Positions 48,871-58,700 of a stretch of DNA of 64,000 nt are shown piece after piece (within the stretch, counting starts at the first letter, position 1; each line of letters opens with the position of its first letter). Under the pieces are notes generated by a model. It searched no databases, was not told where the DNA came from, and saw nothing but the letters and a program-made list of their open reading frames with translations. This DNA comes from an uncultured Prevotellaceae bacterium (lineage in GTDB: Bacteria > Bacteroidota > Bacteroidia > Bacteroidales > Bacteroidaceae): NCBI GenBank assembly GCA_946185285.1, contig CAMHIS010000003.1, positions 1-64,000 on the forward strand, written 5' to 3'. A program made the translations under genes and the position numbers.

Positions 48871-50226
48871 ATGAAGATAGTCATTGCCGGAGCCGGGGCC
48901 GTGGGCACCCATTTGTCGAAACTGCTGTCGGGTGAGCACCAGAACTGCGTGCTCATCGACGACAACGAGGAGCGCTTGGAGGGTGTCGCCGAGTACGACG
49001 TGATGACCTACAACGCGCTGCCCACCAGTATCGGTGCGCTGAAGGAAGCCGGGGCCGACAAGGCCGACCTCTTCGTCGGTGTCACTACCGAGGAGACCAC
49101 CAACATCACGGCCTGCGTCATTGCCCACGCCCTCGGTGCCAAGAAGACGGTGGCGCGCATCGACAACTATGAATATCTCTCACCCCAAAACCAGAAGTTC
49201 TTCCAGCAGTTGGGTATCGACTCGATGGTCTACCCCGAGGTGCTGGCAGCCATCGACATCACCAACGGTCTGAAAATGTCGTGGGTGCGTCAGCGCTGGG
49301 ACGTCCACGACGGTGCCCTCGTCCTCTTGGGCATCAAGCTGCGCGAGGGCTGCGAGATTCTCAACCAGCCGCTGAAGAACCTCTGCGGCCCCGATGACCC
49401 CTACCACATAGTGGCCATCAAGCGCAATGACGATACCGTCATCCCCGGCGGTCTCGACCAGCTGCAACTGAACGACCTCACCTACTTCATGACTACCAAG
49501 GAGTACATCCCCTATATCCGCAAGATTGTGGGCAAGGAGCACTATGCCGACGTGAAGAACGTCATCATCATGGGCGGCGGCAAGACCTCCGTCCGCGCCG
49601 CGCTGACCATTCCCGACTATATGAACGTGAAAATTATCGAGAAGTCGGCCGAGCGCTGCGAGAAGCTGAACCAGTTGCTGGCTGAGAGCGACACGATGGT
49701 CATCCACGGCGACGGCCGCGACCTGGGACTGCTCGAAGAAGAAGGCATACGCACCACCCAGGCCTTCGTGGCACTGACCGGCAATGCCGAGACCAATATC
49801 CTGGCATGTCTGACGGCCAAGAAGCTCGGCGTGCGCAAGACGATTGCCATGGTCGAGAACCTCGACTACGTCTCGATGGCCGAGAGCCTCGACATCGGCA
49901 CCATCATCAACAAGAAGACCGTCGCCGCCAGCCATATCTACCAGATGATGCTCGATGCCGACGTCCGCAACCTGCGCTCGCTGATGCTCGTCGAAAGCGA
50001 GGTGGCCGAGTTCGTGGCCTCCGAAGGCTCTCGCGTGACGAAGCACTTGGTAAAAGACCTCGGACTGCCTTTCGGCGTCACCATCGGCGGACTGGTTCGC
50101 GACGGTCAGGGTATGCTCGTCAGCGGTAACTCCCAGATTCAGGCGGGCGACTCGGTCATGGTCTTCTGTCACGAGCAGAAGCTCAAGCACCTCGAGAAGT
50201 TCTTCAAAAAGTCCACCCTCTTCTAA
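48871..50226 (+). CDS. trkA: Trk potassium uptake protein TrkA
   Basis: 451 residues: two RCK_N/RCK_C modules. The first begins MKIVIAGAGAVGTHLSKLLS with a typical NAD-binding fold and later ARIDNYEYL; the second begins near residue 230 with NVIIMGGGKTSVRAALTI and VIHGDGRDLGLLEEEGI. It is the peripheral regulatory subunit gating TrkH in response to nucleotides. 26 bases before trkH, with a heptamer tract in the gap. Confidence 0.95.
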   Translation: MKIVIAGAGAVGTHLSKLLSGEHQNCVLIDDNEERLEGVAEYDVMTYNALPTSIGALKEAGADKADLFVGVTTEETTNITACVIAHALGAKKTVARIDNYEYLSPQNQKFFQQLGIDSMVYPEVLAAIDITNGLKMSWVRQRWDVHDGALVLLGIKLREGCEILNQPLKNLCGPDDPYHIVAIKRNDDTVIPGGLDQLQLNDLTYFMTTKEYIPYIRKIVGKEHYADVKNVIIMGGGKTSVRAALTIPDYMNVKIIEKSAERCEKLNQLLAESDTMVIHGDGRDLGLLEEEGIRTTQAFVALTGNAETNILACLTAKKLGVRKTIAMVENLDYVSMAESLDIGTIINKKTVAASHIYQMMLDADVRNLRSLMLVESEVAEFVASEGSRVTKHLVKDLGLPFGVTIGGLVRDGQGMLVSGNSQIQAGDSVMVFCHEQKLKHLEKFFKKSTLF

Positions 50227-50247
50227 CCTCTTACCTCTTACCTCTGA
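50227..50247. repeat. Tandem heptamer repeat, CCTCTTA x3
   Basis: CCTCTTA, CCTCTTA, CCTCTGA, beginning right after the trkA stop. Confidence 0.8.
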
Positions 50248-50252
50248 ATAAT

Positions 50253-51710
50253 ATGGTCAACTTCCGCATCATCAACAAGATTATCGGCTCGCTGCTCTTC
50301 ATCGAGGCCCAGTTCATGGGCTGGTGCCTGCTCATGGCCTTCTGCCATCATGAGGACGACGTGCTGGCTTTCTTGACGTCGATGCTAATGACCTTCGGAT
50401 TCGGATTCCTGTTCCTCTTCCTCGGACGCGGAGCCGAGAATACCCTGAGTCGCCGCGATGCCTACGTCGTGGTGACAGCCGTATGGGTCATCTTCTCCGT
50501 CTTCGGTATGCTGCCCTTCCTCATCCACGGCAGCATCACCAACCTCACCGACGCCTTCTTCGAGACGATGTCGGGCTTTACCACCACGGGGGCTTCCATA
50601 CTCGACGATGTGGAGTGCCTGCCCCACGGCATCCTCTTCTGGCGCTCGCTCATGCAGTGGATAGGCGGATTGGGAATCGTCTTCTTCACCATTGCCATCC
50701 TGCCGTCGCTCGTCGGCGGTAGCGTCAAGGTGTTTGCCGCCGAGGCCACCGGCCCCATCAAGGCCAAGATGCACCCGCGGCTCACCACCTCGGCCAAGTG
50801 GATCTGGTCTATCTACCTCCTGCTGACCGTCGGCTGCGGCCTCTCGTTCTGGGCCGTCGGCATGGACTGGTTCGAGGCCACCAACTATTCGATGACCACC
50901 ACCGCCACGGGCGGCTTCTCCATCCACAACAACGGTACGGAGCACTTCCATCAGCCCGCTGTCGACTATGTGGCCATCTTGTTCCAGTTCCTCTCGGGCA
51001 TCAACTTCACCTTATTATATATGAGTATCTTCAAGCTGCGCATCTCGGCGCTCTTCAAGAACTCTGAGTTCAAGCTCTACATCGCCGTCGTCGTCGGAGC
51101 CACGCTGTGGATTATGTATCTGCTGCTCACCCGCATGGACTATTCATTGGAACAGTCCTTCCGCAACGCCCTGTTCCAGGTGGTCTCGTTCATGACCACT
51201 ACGGGTATGTTCAACGACGAGGTGGGACTCTGGCCTCACATCACGTGGGTCATCCTCGGCGTCGTCATGTTCCTCGGAGCCTGTGCCGGTAGCACCAGCG
51301 GCGGCTTCAAGTGCATCCGTGGCGTCATGCTGCTGCAGGTCGTGCGCAATAACTTCCGACAGATTCTGCACCCCAACGCCGTGCTCCCCGTTCGCATCAA
51401 TGGCCAGAGCATTCCGCAGTCGAAGCTCGTGGCGCTGTTCGCCTTCTTCGTCCTGGCCATCTTCATGATGATCTTCACGGCAACGGCCATGATGGTCGGC
51501 GGCGTCGACAATACCAACTCGGTGACCATCGCACTGAGCTGCGTCAGCAACGTCGGTCCCTCGCTCGGCACCAAGATCGGCCCAGAACTGTCGTGGTCAG
51601 TACTCCCCGACGCCATCAAGTGGCTCCTCTGCCTCCTGATGCTCATGGGCCGTCTCGAAATCATGACTGTTCTCGTCCTCTTCAGCCGAGCCTTCTGGAA
51701 GGAGAACTGA
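50253..51710 (+). CDS. trkH: Trk potassium uptake protein TrkH
   Basis: 485 residues, about ten membrane segments. The four selectivity-filter repeats are visible: SGFTTTGASIL, TTATGGFSIHN, SFMTTTGMFN and SCVSNVGPSLG, each with the central glycine. WRSLMQWIGGLGIVFF is another family block. It is the K+-conducting membrane subunit, cotranscribed with trkA. Confidence 0.95.
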   Translation: MVNFRIINKIIGSLLFIEAQFMGWCLLMAFCHHEDDVLAFLTSMLMTFGFGFLFLFLGRGAENTLSRRDAYVVVTAVWVIFSVFGMLPFLIHGSITNLTDAFFETMSGFTTTGASILDDVECLPHGILFWRSLMQWIGGLGIVFFTIAILPSLVGGSVKVFAAEATGPIKAKMHPRLTTSAKWIWSIYLLLTVGCGLSFWAVGMDWFEATNYSMTTTATGGFSIHNNGTEHFHQPAVDYVAILFQFLSGINFTLLYMSIFKLRISALFKNSEFKLYIAVVVGATLWIMYLLLTRMDYSLEQSFRNALFQVVSFMTTTGMFNDEVGLWPHITWVILGVVMFLGACAGSTSGGFKCIRGVMLLQVVRNNFRQILHPNAVLPVRINGQSIPQSKLVALFAFFVLAIFMMIFTATAMMVGGVDNTNSVTIALSCVSNVGPSLGTKIGPELSWSVLPDAIKWLLCLLMLMGRLEIMTVLVLFSRAFWKEN

Positions 51711-51738
51711 GGCCGGGATAAAGATTTTCGGCCATTTA

Positions 51739-51770
51739 TTTGGAGGATTCGACTCTTTTTCGTATTTTTG
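51739..51770 (+). promoter_or_regulatory. Promoter of the Rpn-type gene
   Basis: TTTG (51739-51742), 20-base spacer, TATTTTTG (51763-51770): full consensus. ATG follows at 51785. Confidence 0.75.
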
Positions 51771-51784
51771 CCGACAGAAATACA

Positions 51785-52771
51785 ATGAATGCCATTATGC
51801 GAGGAAAATACCTGGATCCGAAGGCTGACCTGACCTTCAAGCTGATATTTGAGCACGAAGACTTGCTGATTAGTCTGCTCAACGCCCTGCTGCCCCTTGA
51901 CGAGGGCAAGCAGATAGAGCACATAGAGTACCTGCCTGCAGAGCTGGTGCCTGAGAACCCCGGCAAGAAGAACAGCGTGGTTGACGTGCGCTGCCGCGAG
52001 ACCGGCGGCCGCCATTTCATCGTGGAGATGCAGCTGAACTGGAACAACGAGTTCCGCCACCGCGTCATCTTGAATGCCGCCAAGGCAGTGGTGAAACAGC
52101 TGAAGCCCGGCGAGGAGTACAAGCTGGTGCAGCCGGTCTATTCACTGAACCTTATCAACGACACGGGGTTCGAGTCGGCCCCCGATGATTTCTACCACGA
52201 CTACGCGATAGTGGACGTGGCTCATAACGACCGCATCATCGAAGGCCTGCGGTTCGTGTTCATCGAACTGCCCAAATTCAAGCCCAAGACCATCGCCGAG
52301 CGGAAGATGGCCGTGCTGTGGCTGCGCTTCCTGACGGAGATAAACTCCACCACCGAGGAGGCTCCCGCCGAGCTGTTGGAAAATCCCGAGACGGCTAAGG
52401 CGCTCAAGCTCTTAGAGAAGTCGGCCTACAATGAGGGCCAGCTGGAGGCCTACGACCGCTTCTGGGATGCCGTCTACCGTGAGCGCGTGTTCTACGATGA
52501 CGGGTACAAGAAAGGACAAGCCGCCGGTTGGGCCGATGGCCGAGAGGCTGGCCTGGCTGCTGGCCGGGCAGCTGGAATGGCAGAAGGCCGGGCAGCTGGC
52601 CTGGCGGAAGGCCGAGAGGCTGGCTTGGCGGAAGGCCGAGAGGCTGGCCTGGCAGAAGGGACGGATAAAGCCAACCGCGACAATGCGCAGAAGATGAAGG
52701 CTAAAGGCTTTGCCGTTGAAGATATTGCTGAGATTACCGGCCTCACTATTGAAGCCATCAACAGCCTATAG
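51785..52771 (+). CDS. Rpn-family PD-(D/E)XK nuclease
   Basis: 328 residues from MNAIMRGKYLDP. N-terminal PDDEXK transposase-like domain: PKADLTFKLIFEHEDLLISLLNALL (split at DLTFKLIF), SVVDVRC and FIVEMQ, giving the Asp and Glu-x-Gln of the nuclease core. Rpn proteins are recombination-promoting DNA nucleases, often on their own like this one. The C-terminal region has an 8-residue repeat (EGREAGLA) at about 250-292 followed by a short tail, IAEITGLTIEAI, that resembles the helix seen at the end of many Rpn proteins. Confidence 0.88.
   Translation: MNAIMRGKYLDPKADLTFKLIFEHEDLLISLLNALLPLDEGKQIEHIEYLPAELVPENPGKKNSVVDVRCRETGGRHFIVEMQLNWNNEFRHRVILNAAKAVVKQLKPGEEYKLVQPVYSLNLINDTGFESAPDDFYHDYAIVDVAHNDRIIEGLRFVFIELPKFKPKTIAERKMAVLWLRFLTEINSTTEEAPAELLENPETAKALKLLEKSAYNEGQLEAYDRFWDAVYRERVFYDDGYKKGQAAGWADGREAGLAAGRAAGMAEGRAAGLAEGREAGLAEGREAGLAEGTDKANRDNAQKMKAKGFAVEDIAEITGLTIEAINSL
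52534..52657 (+). repeat. 24-bp tandem repeat in the Rpn-type gene
   Basis: About five in-frame units close to GAAGGCCGAGAGGCTGGC plus six bases, coding (E/A)GR(E/A)AGLA. The last copies are almost identical, so copy number could change by slippage without breaking the frame. Confidence 0.85.
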
Positions 52772-53204
52772 AACTGAGCAATGTTGTTTTAGCATCCGTC
52801 ACATCCGTCATAACCTTGAAACCGCCTCATTTTCAGTACGTTCGGTGGCGACGGATTGAGGTGATGGGTGACGGATAGCCCATGCTGTCAGTGCTACCGC
52901 CACGACTGAAAAGAATCACGGCCAGTGAACAATCATTCACGGCCAGTGAACTATTGAAAAAACGAATACGAAGATGAGTAATAACGATGGCATGTTTCCG
53001 CCAAACTGCCCATCCGTCACCCGTCACAGCAATCCGTCACCACAAAACGCATTGACAGTAAAGCGATTACAAGGAAATGAAGGATGTGACGGATATTTAC
53101 TGAACTTTTTTGGGCTTTTAGCCAGATATTCCAAAAAACGGTTAAATAATCGCTTCCCTTTGAAGATTTTCGGCAAAAGAGGAAACGGAGTCAGTTTTTT
53201 TGTG
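52772..53204. other. Intergenic stretch without a supported gene
   Basis: I see no convincing gene. The stretch holds several ATCCGTCAC words (near 52794, 52804, 53011, 53029 and inverted at 52851, 52869 and 53084) and a direct repeat CACGGCCAGTGAAC at about 52918 and 52938. Short open frames on both strands have no recognisable homology. It may be the decayed flank of a mobile element. Confidence 0.4.
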
Positions 53205-53212
53205 TAATTTTG
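53205..53212 (+). promoter_or_regulatory. -7 box upstream of the methyltransferase leader
   Basis: TAATTTTG on the plus strand, about 330 bases from the methyltransferase ATG. No clear -33 TTTG. Confidence 0.45.
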
Positions 53213-53218
53213 CCAACA

Positions 53219-53540
53219 AGTATCGCCCGTAGCCGTCGGTCTGACCATACGGCAGGACTCCCTGAGAGCAGGGTGGCGGTATGACTTTCGTGGAAAAACA
53301 ATAACAACATGAGCAGTTATTAGAAGATATAGAAACGTGAGAAATTTCTTAATCAAATCGAAATAAGGTAATTGTGAATGTTCGCGCTGATAGCGTGGAC
53401 GTCACTTATCTTTCGATTGGGCAATCTCACGGCCTCTATATCTGGTAAGGAGCGGACACGCTTTTTATCGTATATAGAGGTCTTGACGAAGCCCAAAGAG
53501 TTCCGATAAGTGCTTTTGTCCTAAGCTATAAGCGCAAAGA
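53219..53540 (+). ncRNA. Candidate structured 5' leader RNA of the RM methyltransferase
   Basis: Two structured blocks. The first has CATAC (53246-53250)/GTATG (53279-53283) closing over CCCTG-AGAG-CAGGG (53260-53273). The second is a three-stem nested fold: CACTTATC (53403-53410)/GATAAGTG (53505-53512), TTGGGC (53417-53422)/GCCCAA (53491-53496) and CCTCTATAT (53433-53441)/ATATAGAGG (53472-53480). There is no open frame through it; an in-frame stop lies 4 codons upstream of the ATG. It could be a regulatory leader or a separate RNA. Confidence 0.4.
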
Positions 53541-55439
53541 ATGCCAGACAAAGACGCTGGTCCTTCCTGCATTGACGTCAGGGAGGACGACCTGCAGGCA
53601 TTGTCGCCAGAGGTGCTTGATACACTGCTGCGCGACCATACCACAGGACGAAACATCTTCTGGGCTACTCACGACTATGAGGCGCTTGGAAGTGAATACG
53701 GTTATCATGCTCAGATATTGCCAAAACTGATTACAGGCGAACGGGGGATGGTGATCCGCCCCCGTGTGCTGAAATCGAAGGAGGAGCAGACGGACAGGGT
53801 GAAGGACATGGCCGAAGTGTTCACACCATCGCGGGTGGTGAAGATGATGGTCGACTATGTGGACATCGACATCGGCACCCGCTGTCTGGAACTGACCTGC
53901 GGCGAAGCACCCTTTCTCGTTTCGCGCTACGATGCCACGACGGGCGAGCCTATTGCTGTCAATGAGCGTGTTGGAATACTCGACCGAAAGCTCCGAATGA
54001 TACTCGACCAGCAGCTGGGTGATGACGACTGGCTCGCTCAGGTGCGACTGGCGTTCCAGACGACCTACGGCTACGAGTGGCAGGGCGACAGTCTGCTCTT
54101 GGCACGCGAAAACCTGCTATACACTTTCATCGACCATTATGAGGCACACTATGGCAGCAAGCCCGACATTCGGCTGTTGCAGGAGTTTGCCGACATCATC
54201 TCCTGGAATCTCTGGCAGATGGACGGACTTTCCTACCGCATTCCACAGGAGAAATCGGAGGAGAAGCCGCAAGCACAGCTCTCCCTCTTCGACGAAACTC
54301 CAGCCAAGGCTCCCACACCCCCTTGTAAAATTATGGACTGGCAGAAAGGAAAGTCCATCAAAGTAAACGACATCAAGAAACGACAAACTAAAAACCAAAG
54401 CAATATGAAGTTCGATGTGATTATTGGGAATCCGCCGTATCAGGAGGAAAGTGTTGGAGACCAGAAAACTATGCAGCCCCCTGTTTATCATCATTTTATA
54501 GATGAGGCATATAAATTGTCCGACATAGTGGAACTTATCCATCCAGCTCGTTTTCTCTTTGATGCTGGTGCGACACCACATAAATGGAACATGAAAATGC
54601 TTAAAGACACTCATTTGAAAACGATTTGGTATGAGGAGAATTGTAAGGAGGTGTTCCCTAATCAAGATATCAAAGCAGGTATTGTATGTACATACCATAA
54701 TAATACGAAGGATTTTGGCCCAATAGAAATATTCACAAAATACGCAGATCTCAATACCATTATACATAAAATAAAAAATAAGGTAGGCTTTAATAGTATG
54801 TCTTCAATCGTAATTTCACGTACAGCATATCGGTTTACTAATGTAATGCATAAAGATCATCCAGAAGCAGAATCTCAGTTAAGTAAAGGACATGCTTATG
54901 ATGTTTCTACCAATATATTCGAAAGACTGCCACAAATCTTCCATGAAACAAAGCCGATAGATGGTAATGACTATATAGGTATTTATGGAAGAACAGAAAA
55001 CGATAGAACTGTAATGTATGTAAGACGTGATTACATCAAGCATGTCTCAAACTTGGATAGTTACAAATTATTTCTTCCTAAAGCCAGTGGTACAGGCGTA
55101 TTTGGCGAAGCAATAACAGTTCCCGTCATAGGGGATAAAGCTGTAGGCAATACAGAAACCTTTATAAGTATTGGTAACTTTGAAGATAAAACTCAAGCTG
55201 AATGTTGCAAACTCTATATTTGCTCAAAATTTGCAAGGACACTTTTAAGTGTCCTCAAGACGACTCAAGACATAACTCCTCAGAAATGGGCTTACGTTCC
55301 CCTTCAAGACTTCACCTCTTCCTCTGACATCGACTGGAGCAAATCTATTGCCGAGATAGACGAGCAGCTGTTCGACAAGTATGGCTTGGACGAACGTGAG
55401 CGCGATTTCATCAGGACAAAAGTAAAGGAGATGGTATGA
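53541..55439 (+). CDS. Eco57I-type DNA methyltransferase of an RM system
   Basis: 632 residues. N-terminal part (1-130) has FWATHDYEALG, IRPRVLKSKEEQTDRVKDMAEVFTP and the SAM-binding start CLELTCGEAPFL. The adenine-methylase motif IV is NPPY in FDVIIGNPPY. The region after it (about 54470-55300) is distinctly AT-rich with different codon use, and should be the target-recognition part; the last 45 codons return to GC-rich DNA. It methylates adenine for self-protection. Its partner is probably the helicase/nuclease at 55743-59048. Start at 53541 is the first possible after an in-frame stop at 53529-53531. Confidence 0.85.
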   Translation: MPDKDAGPSCIDVREDDLQALSPEVLDTLLRDHTTGRNIFWATHDYEALGSEYGYHAQILPKLITGERGMVIRPRVLKSKEEQTDRVKDMAEVFTPSRVVKMMVDYVDIDIGTRCLELTCGEAPFLVSRYDATTGEPIAVNERVGILDRKLRMILDQQLGDDDWLAQVRLAFQTTYGYEWQGDSLLLARENLLYTFIDHYEAHYGSKPDIRLLQEFADIISWNLWQMDGLSYRIPQEKSEEKPQAQLSLFDETPAKAPTPPCKIMDWQKGKSIKVNDIKKRQTKNQSNMKFDVIIGNPPYQEESVGDQKTMQPPVYHHFIDEAYKLSDIVELIHPARFLFDAGATPHKWNMKMLKDTHLKTIWYEENCKEVFPNQDIKAGIVCTYHNNTKDFGPIEIFTKYADLNTIIHKIKNKVGFNSMSSIVISRTAYRFTNVMHKDHPEAESQLSKGHAYDVSTNIFERLPQIFHETKPIDGNDYIGIYGRTENDRTVMYVRRDYIKHVSNLDSYKLFLPKASGTGVFGEAITVPVIGDKAVGNTETFISIGNFEDKTQAECCKLYICSKFARTLLSVLKTTQDITPQKWAYVPLQDFTSSSDIDWSKSIAEIDEQLFDKYGLDERERDFIRTKVKEMV

Positions 55440-55447
55440 TGCAGTGC

Positions 55448-55645
55448 CTATTTCTCCACCCAGTCAACGCATTGTATGCCAGGCATCTTACTAAAATGCT
55501 TGGTGTTACGACCATCATTGCGATGCTTCATCATCTGATAATACTCTTCGCCTTCAGCATCGTCAGACCAGATACCAGCCAGACGCAAGAAACGGGCTTT
55601 ACGCTCTTCTGCCGTAAGTTCAGGCGTAGCTTCTTTAGTTGTCAT
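55448..55645 (-). pseudogene. VapBC remnant: antitoxin tail fused to toxin tail
   Basis: A 65-residue frame. Residues 12-45 (TAEERKARFLRLAGIWSDD, then YYQMMKHRNDGR) look like the C-terminal part of a VapB-type antitoxin. The last 20 (NTKHFSKMPGIQCVDWVEK) look like the C-terminus of a PIN-domain toxin (usual form: TRN-x-KHF). The PIN core between them is missing. A deletion joining the two ends would explain this. A full promoter (55670-55701) is retained. Judged from recalled family patterns; an alternative is a small intact antitoxin. Confidence 0.55.
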
Positions 55646-55669
55646 AAGCCAATTTGATTATTTTGCCTG

Positions 55670-55701
55670 CAAAAATAAGCATTATTCTTCTAATCTCCAA
55701 A
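55670..55701 (-). promoter_or_regulatory. Promoter of the VapBC remnant
   Basis: Minus strand: TTTG (55698-55701), 20-base spacer, TATTTTTG (55670-55677). Full consensus. Confidence 0.65.
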
Positions 55702-55742
55702 TAAACAAAGGAAAAAAACGACAGAACCTCCAAATAACGACT

Positions 55743-58700
55743 ATGATGGAAAACAAGACCCGAATCAGCAGCTACCGGCGCGTGGTGCCGATGATATATG
55801 CCTACCAGACACCCGGCTACCCCAAGCACGACGGCTGGACGAAGATAGGCGAGACCAAGAACGGCGTGGAGCGGCGCATCCACCAGCAGGTGCATACGGC
55901 CTGGATAGACTACGAACTGCAGTGGCAGGACAATGCCCTGTTCAAGGACGGCAGCGGCGAGTACTTCAGCGACCACGACTTCCATGACTTCCTGGAACGC
56001 CGCAAGAACGTGGAGCGCAATCCCGGCACGGAGTGGTTCCGGATTGACGGGCAACGGTCGCTCATGTACTTCAACGAGTTTGCCTCGCGGCAGTACCCCA
56101 AGATGACGGTCGGCTCTACATACGTGCTGCGCGACAAGCAGGAGGAGGCCGTCAGGCTCACCTTGGACTACATGCAGCAGGGGCGCGACCCCAAGTTCCT
56201 GTGGAACGCCAAGCCCCGCTTCGGCAAGACGCTCACCGCCTACGAGCTGATACGGCGCATGAAGGGCGAAAAGCCGCTCAACGTGCTCATCGTGACCAAC
56301 CGCCCGAGCATTGCCAACTCATGGTACGACGACTTTGAGCGGTTCATCGGCTGGCAGACGGGCTTCCGCTTCGTCAGCGACAATGAAGCCCTGCGCGACG
56401 CCCGCGACGTGATGAGCCGCCAGCAGTTCGTGCAGTGGATCGGCACGCCCGGAGCCCGCGACGGCTTCGACGGCCAGATATGCTTCGAGAGCCTGCAGGG
56501 ACTGAAAGGCTCCGTCTACTTCGGCGGCACGTACAACAAGCTGGAGTGGATGCGACAGCTGAAGTGGGACCTGCTCATCATCGACGAAGCCCACGAGGGC
56601 GTGGACACGCGGCGCACCGACCGCGCCTTCGACAACATCAGGCGCGACTTCACGCTCCACCTCTCAGGCACGCCCTTCAAGGCCATTGCCGGAGGGCAGT
56701 TTGCCCGGGAGCAGATCTTCAACTGGAGCTATGCCGAGGAGCAGGAGGCCCGGGAGGCGTGGGAGAGCACAGACCACAACCCCTATGAAGACATGCCCCG
56801 ATTGAACCTCTTTACCTACAGGATGAGCGACATCGTGCGCGACGAGGTCAGGAAAGGCATCAGCCTTGACGACGACGAAGACACGACGGAATACGCCTTC
56901 GACCTGAACGAGTTCTTCAAGACCGACGGCGGGCGGTTCGTCTACGAGCAGGACGTGAGGAAGTTCCTGCGTGCATTGACCACGCAGGAGAAGTTCCCCT
57001 TCTCGACAGAGGCGCTCCGCACTGAGCTGGCCCACACACTCTGGCTGCTGAACCGCGTGGAGAGCGCCAAGGCCCTGGCCCGCCTGCTCCAGGAGGAGAG
57101 CTCGGGCTTTGAGGACTTCGAGGTAGTGCTGGCGGCCGGCGACGGGCGGCTGAGCGAGGAGGCCGAGACGGCCAAGGCATATAATAAGGTGAAGGAGGCC
57201 ATCGCCCACCACCCGAAGACAATCACCCTGAGCGTAGGACAGCTCACCACGGGCGTCACCATACCGGAGTGGAGCGGCGTACTGATGCTGAGCAACATGA
57301 AGAGTCCGTCGCTCTATATGCAGGCGGCCTTCCGCGCCCAGAACCCCTGCGACATCACCCGCGACGGACAACGCTACCGCAAGGAGAATGCCTACGTGTT
57401 CGACTTCGACCCTGCCCGCACGCTCATCATCTTCGACGACTTTGCCAACAACCTGCGTACTGACACGGCAACGGGCGGCACGCCTGCCAGCAGGGAGGAG
57501 AACATCCGCCGACTGTTAAACTTCTTCCCAGTCATCGCAGAGGACGAAGAAGGGAAAATGGTGGAACTCGATGCCCGCAAGGTGCTCTCCATACCCCGCA
57601 GCATCAAGTCGCAGGAGGTGGTCAACAGGGGATTCCTGTGCAACTTCCTGTTCAAGAACATCGCCAACATCTTCGGCGCCCCGGGCGTGGTGCAGGACAT
57701 CCTGGGAAAGCTGGACAAGGCCCGCGAGGACCGGGGCCAGAACACGAACGCCACGCTCGACGAGGCCGGAAAGGTGCAGCTGGACGGCGAGGGAGCGGTA
57801 ATCGTGCCCGAGGAGATCATCATCGGACAGGAGCAGGACGTGTTCGGCGGCAAGGTGTATGAGCGTTTTGAGGCCATTCAGGAGGCCTGTACGGACATGG
57901 CCCGCGAAGACGTGATGAAAGGCATCGACAAGATTGAGGCCGACATTGCCAAGACCATCGAGGCGAGCATCGTCATGCCCGCCGCCGACAGCTACGGACT
58001 CAAGAAGAAGGAGGCCGACCGGCTGGCCAAGGAGGCCACCAAGGAGGTTCGCGACAGGATTGACAAGATACGCGGCGACTACCAGCAGCAGGCCCGCATC
58101 GCTGAGGTGAAGCGCCAGGAAGCCATGGGGCAGGCCGACAGCGAGGAGGCCGTCAAGGCCGCCGATGCCGCATTCAGACAGGAGATGGAGCAGGCCGTGA
58201 ATGACCTGACCAGCTCGCTGAACAAGCAGATAGAGGAGGTGGTGAAGGACAAACCGCGCGAAGTGATAGAGCGCATAGAGACCAACCGCGCCAACCAGAA
58301 GAAAAAGGACATCGAGGAGGAGGTGCGTGCCCACCTGCGCGGCTTCTCACGAACCATTCCGAGCTTCATCATGGCCTACGACGACGGCACACTGCGACTC
58401 GGCAACTTCGACCGGGCAGTGACGCCAGCCGTCTTTGAGGAAGTGACCGGCATCACGCTCGAGGAGTTCCGGTTCCTGCGCGACGGCGGCGACTACACGG
58501 AGGACGGACAGCAGAAGCACTTCGACGGCGACCTCTTCGACGAGGTGGTGTTCGACGACTCGATAGAGACGTTCCGACAGAAGCGCGACGCGCTGGCCAA
58601 CTACTTCGACGAGAGTCTCGGCGAGGACATTTTCGACTATATTCCGCCGCAGAAGACCAACCAGATATTTACGCCCAAATGGGTGGTCAGGAAGATGGCG

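Noticed and set aside
53024-53356. 110-codon minus-strand frame upstream of the methyltransferase
   Set aside because: It overlaps the structured leader and repeat-rich DNA, with no family features; a noncoding reading is simpler.
52772-53540. CRISPR array or retron RNA
   Set aside because: The ATCCGTCAC words are irregularly spaced with no uniform spacers, and no cas genes or reverse transcriptase are nearby.
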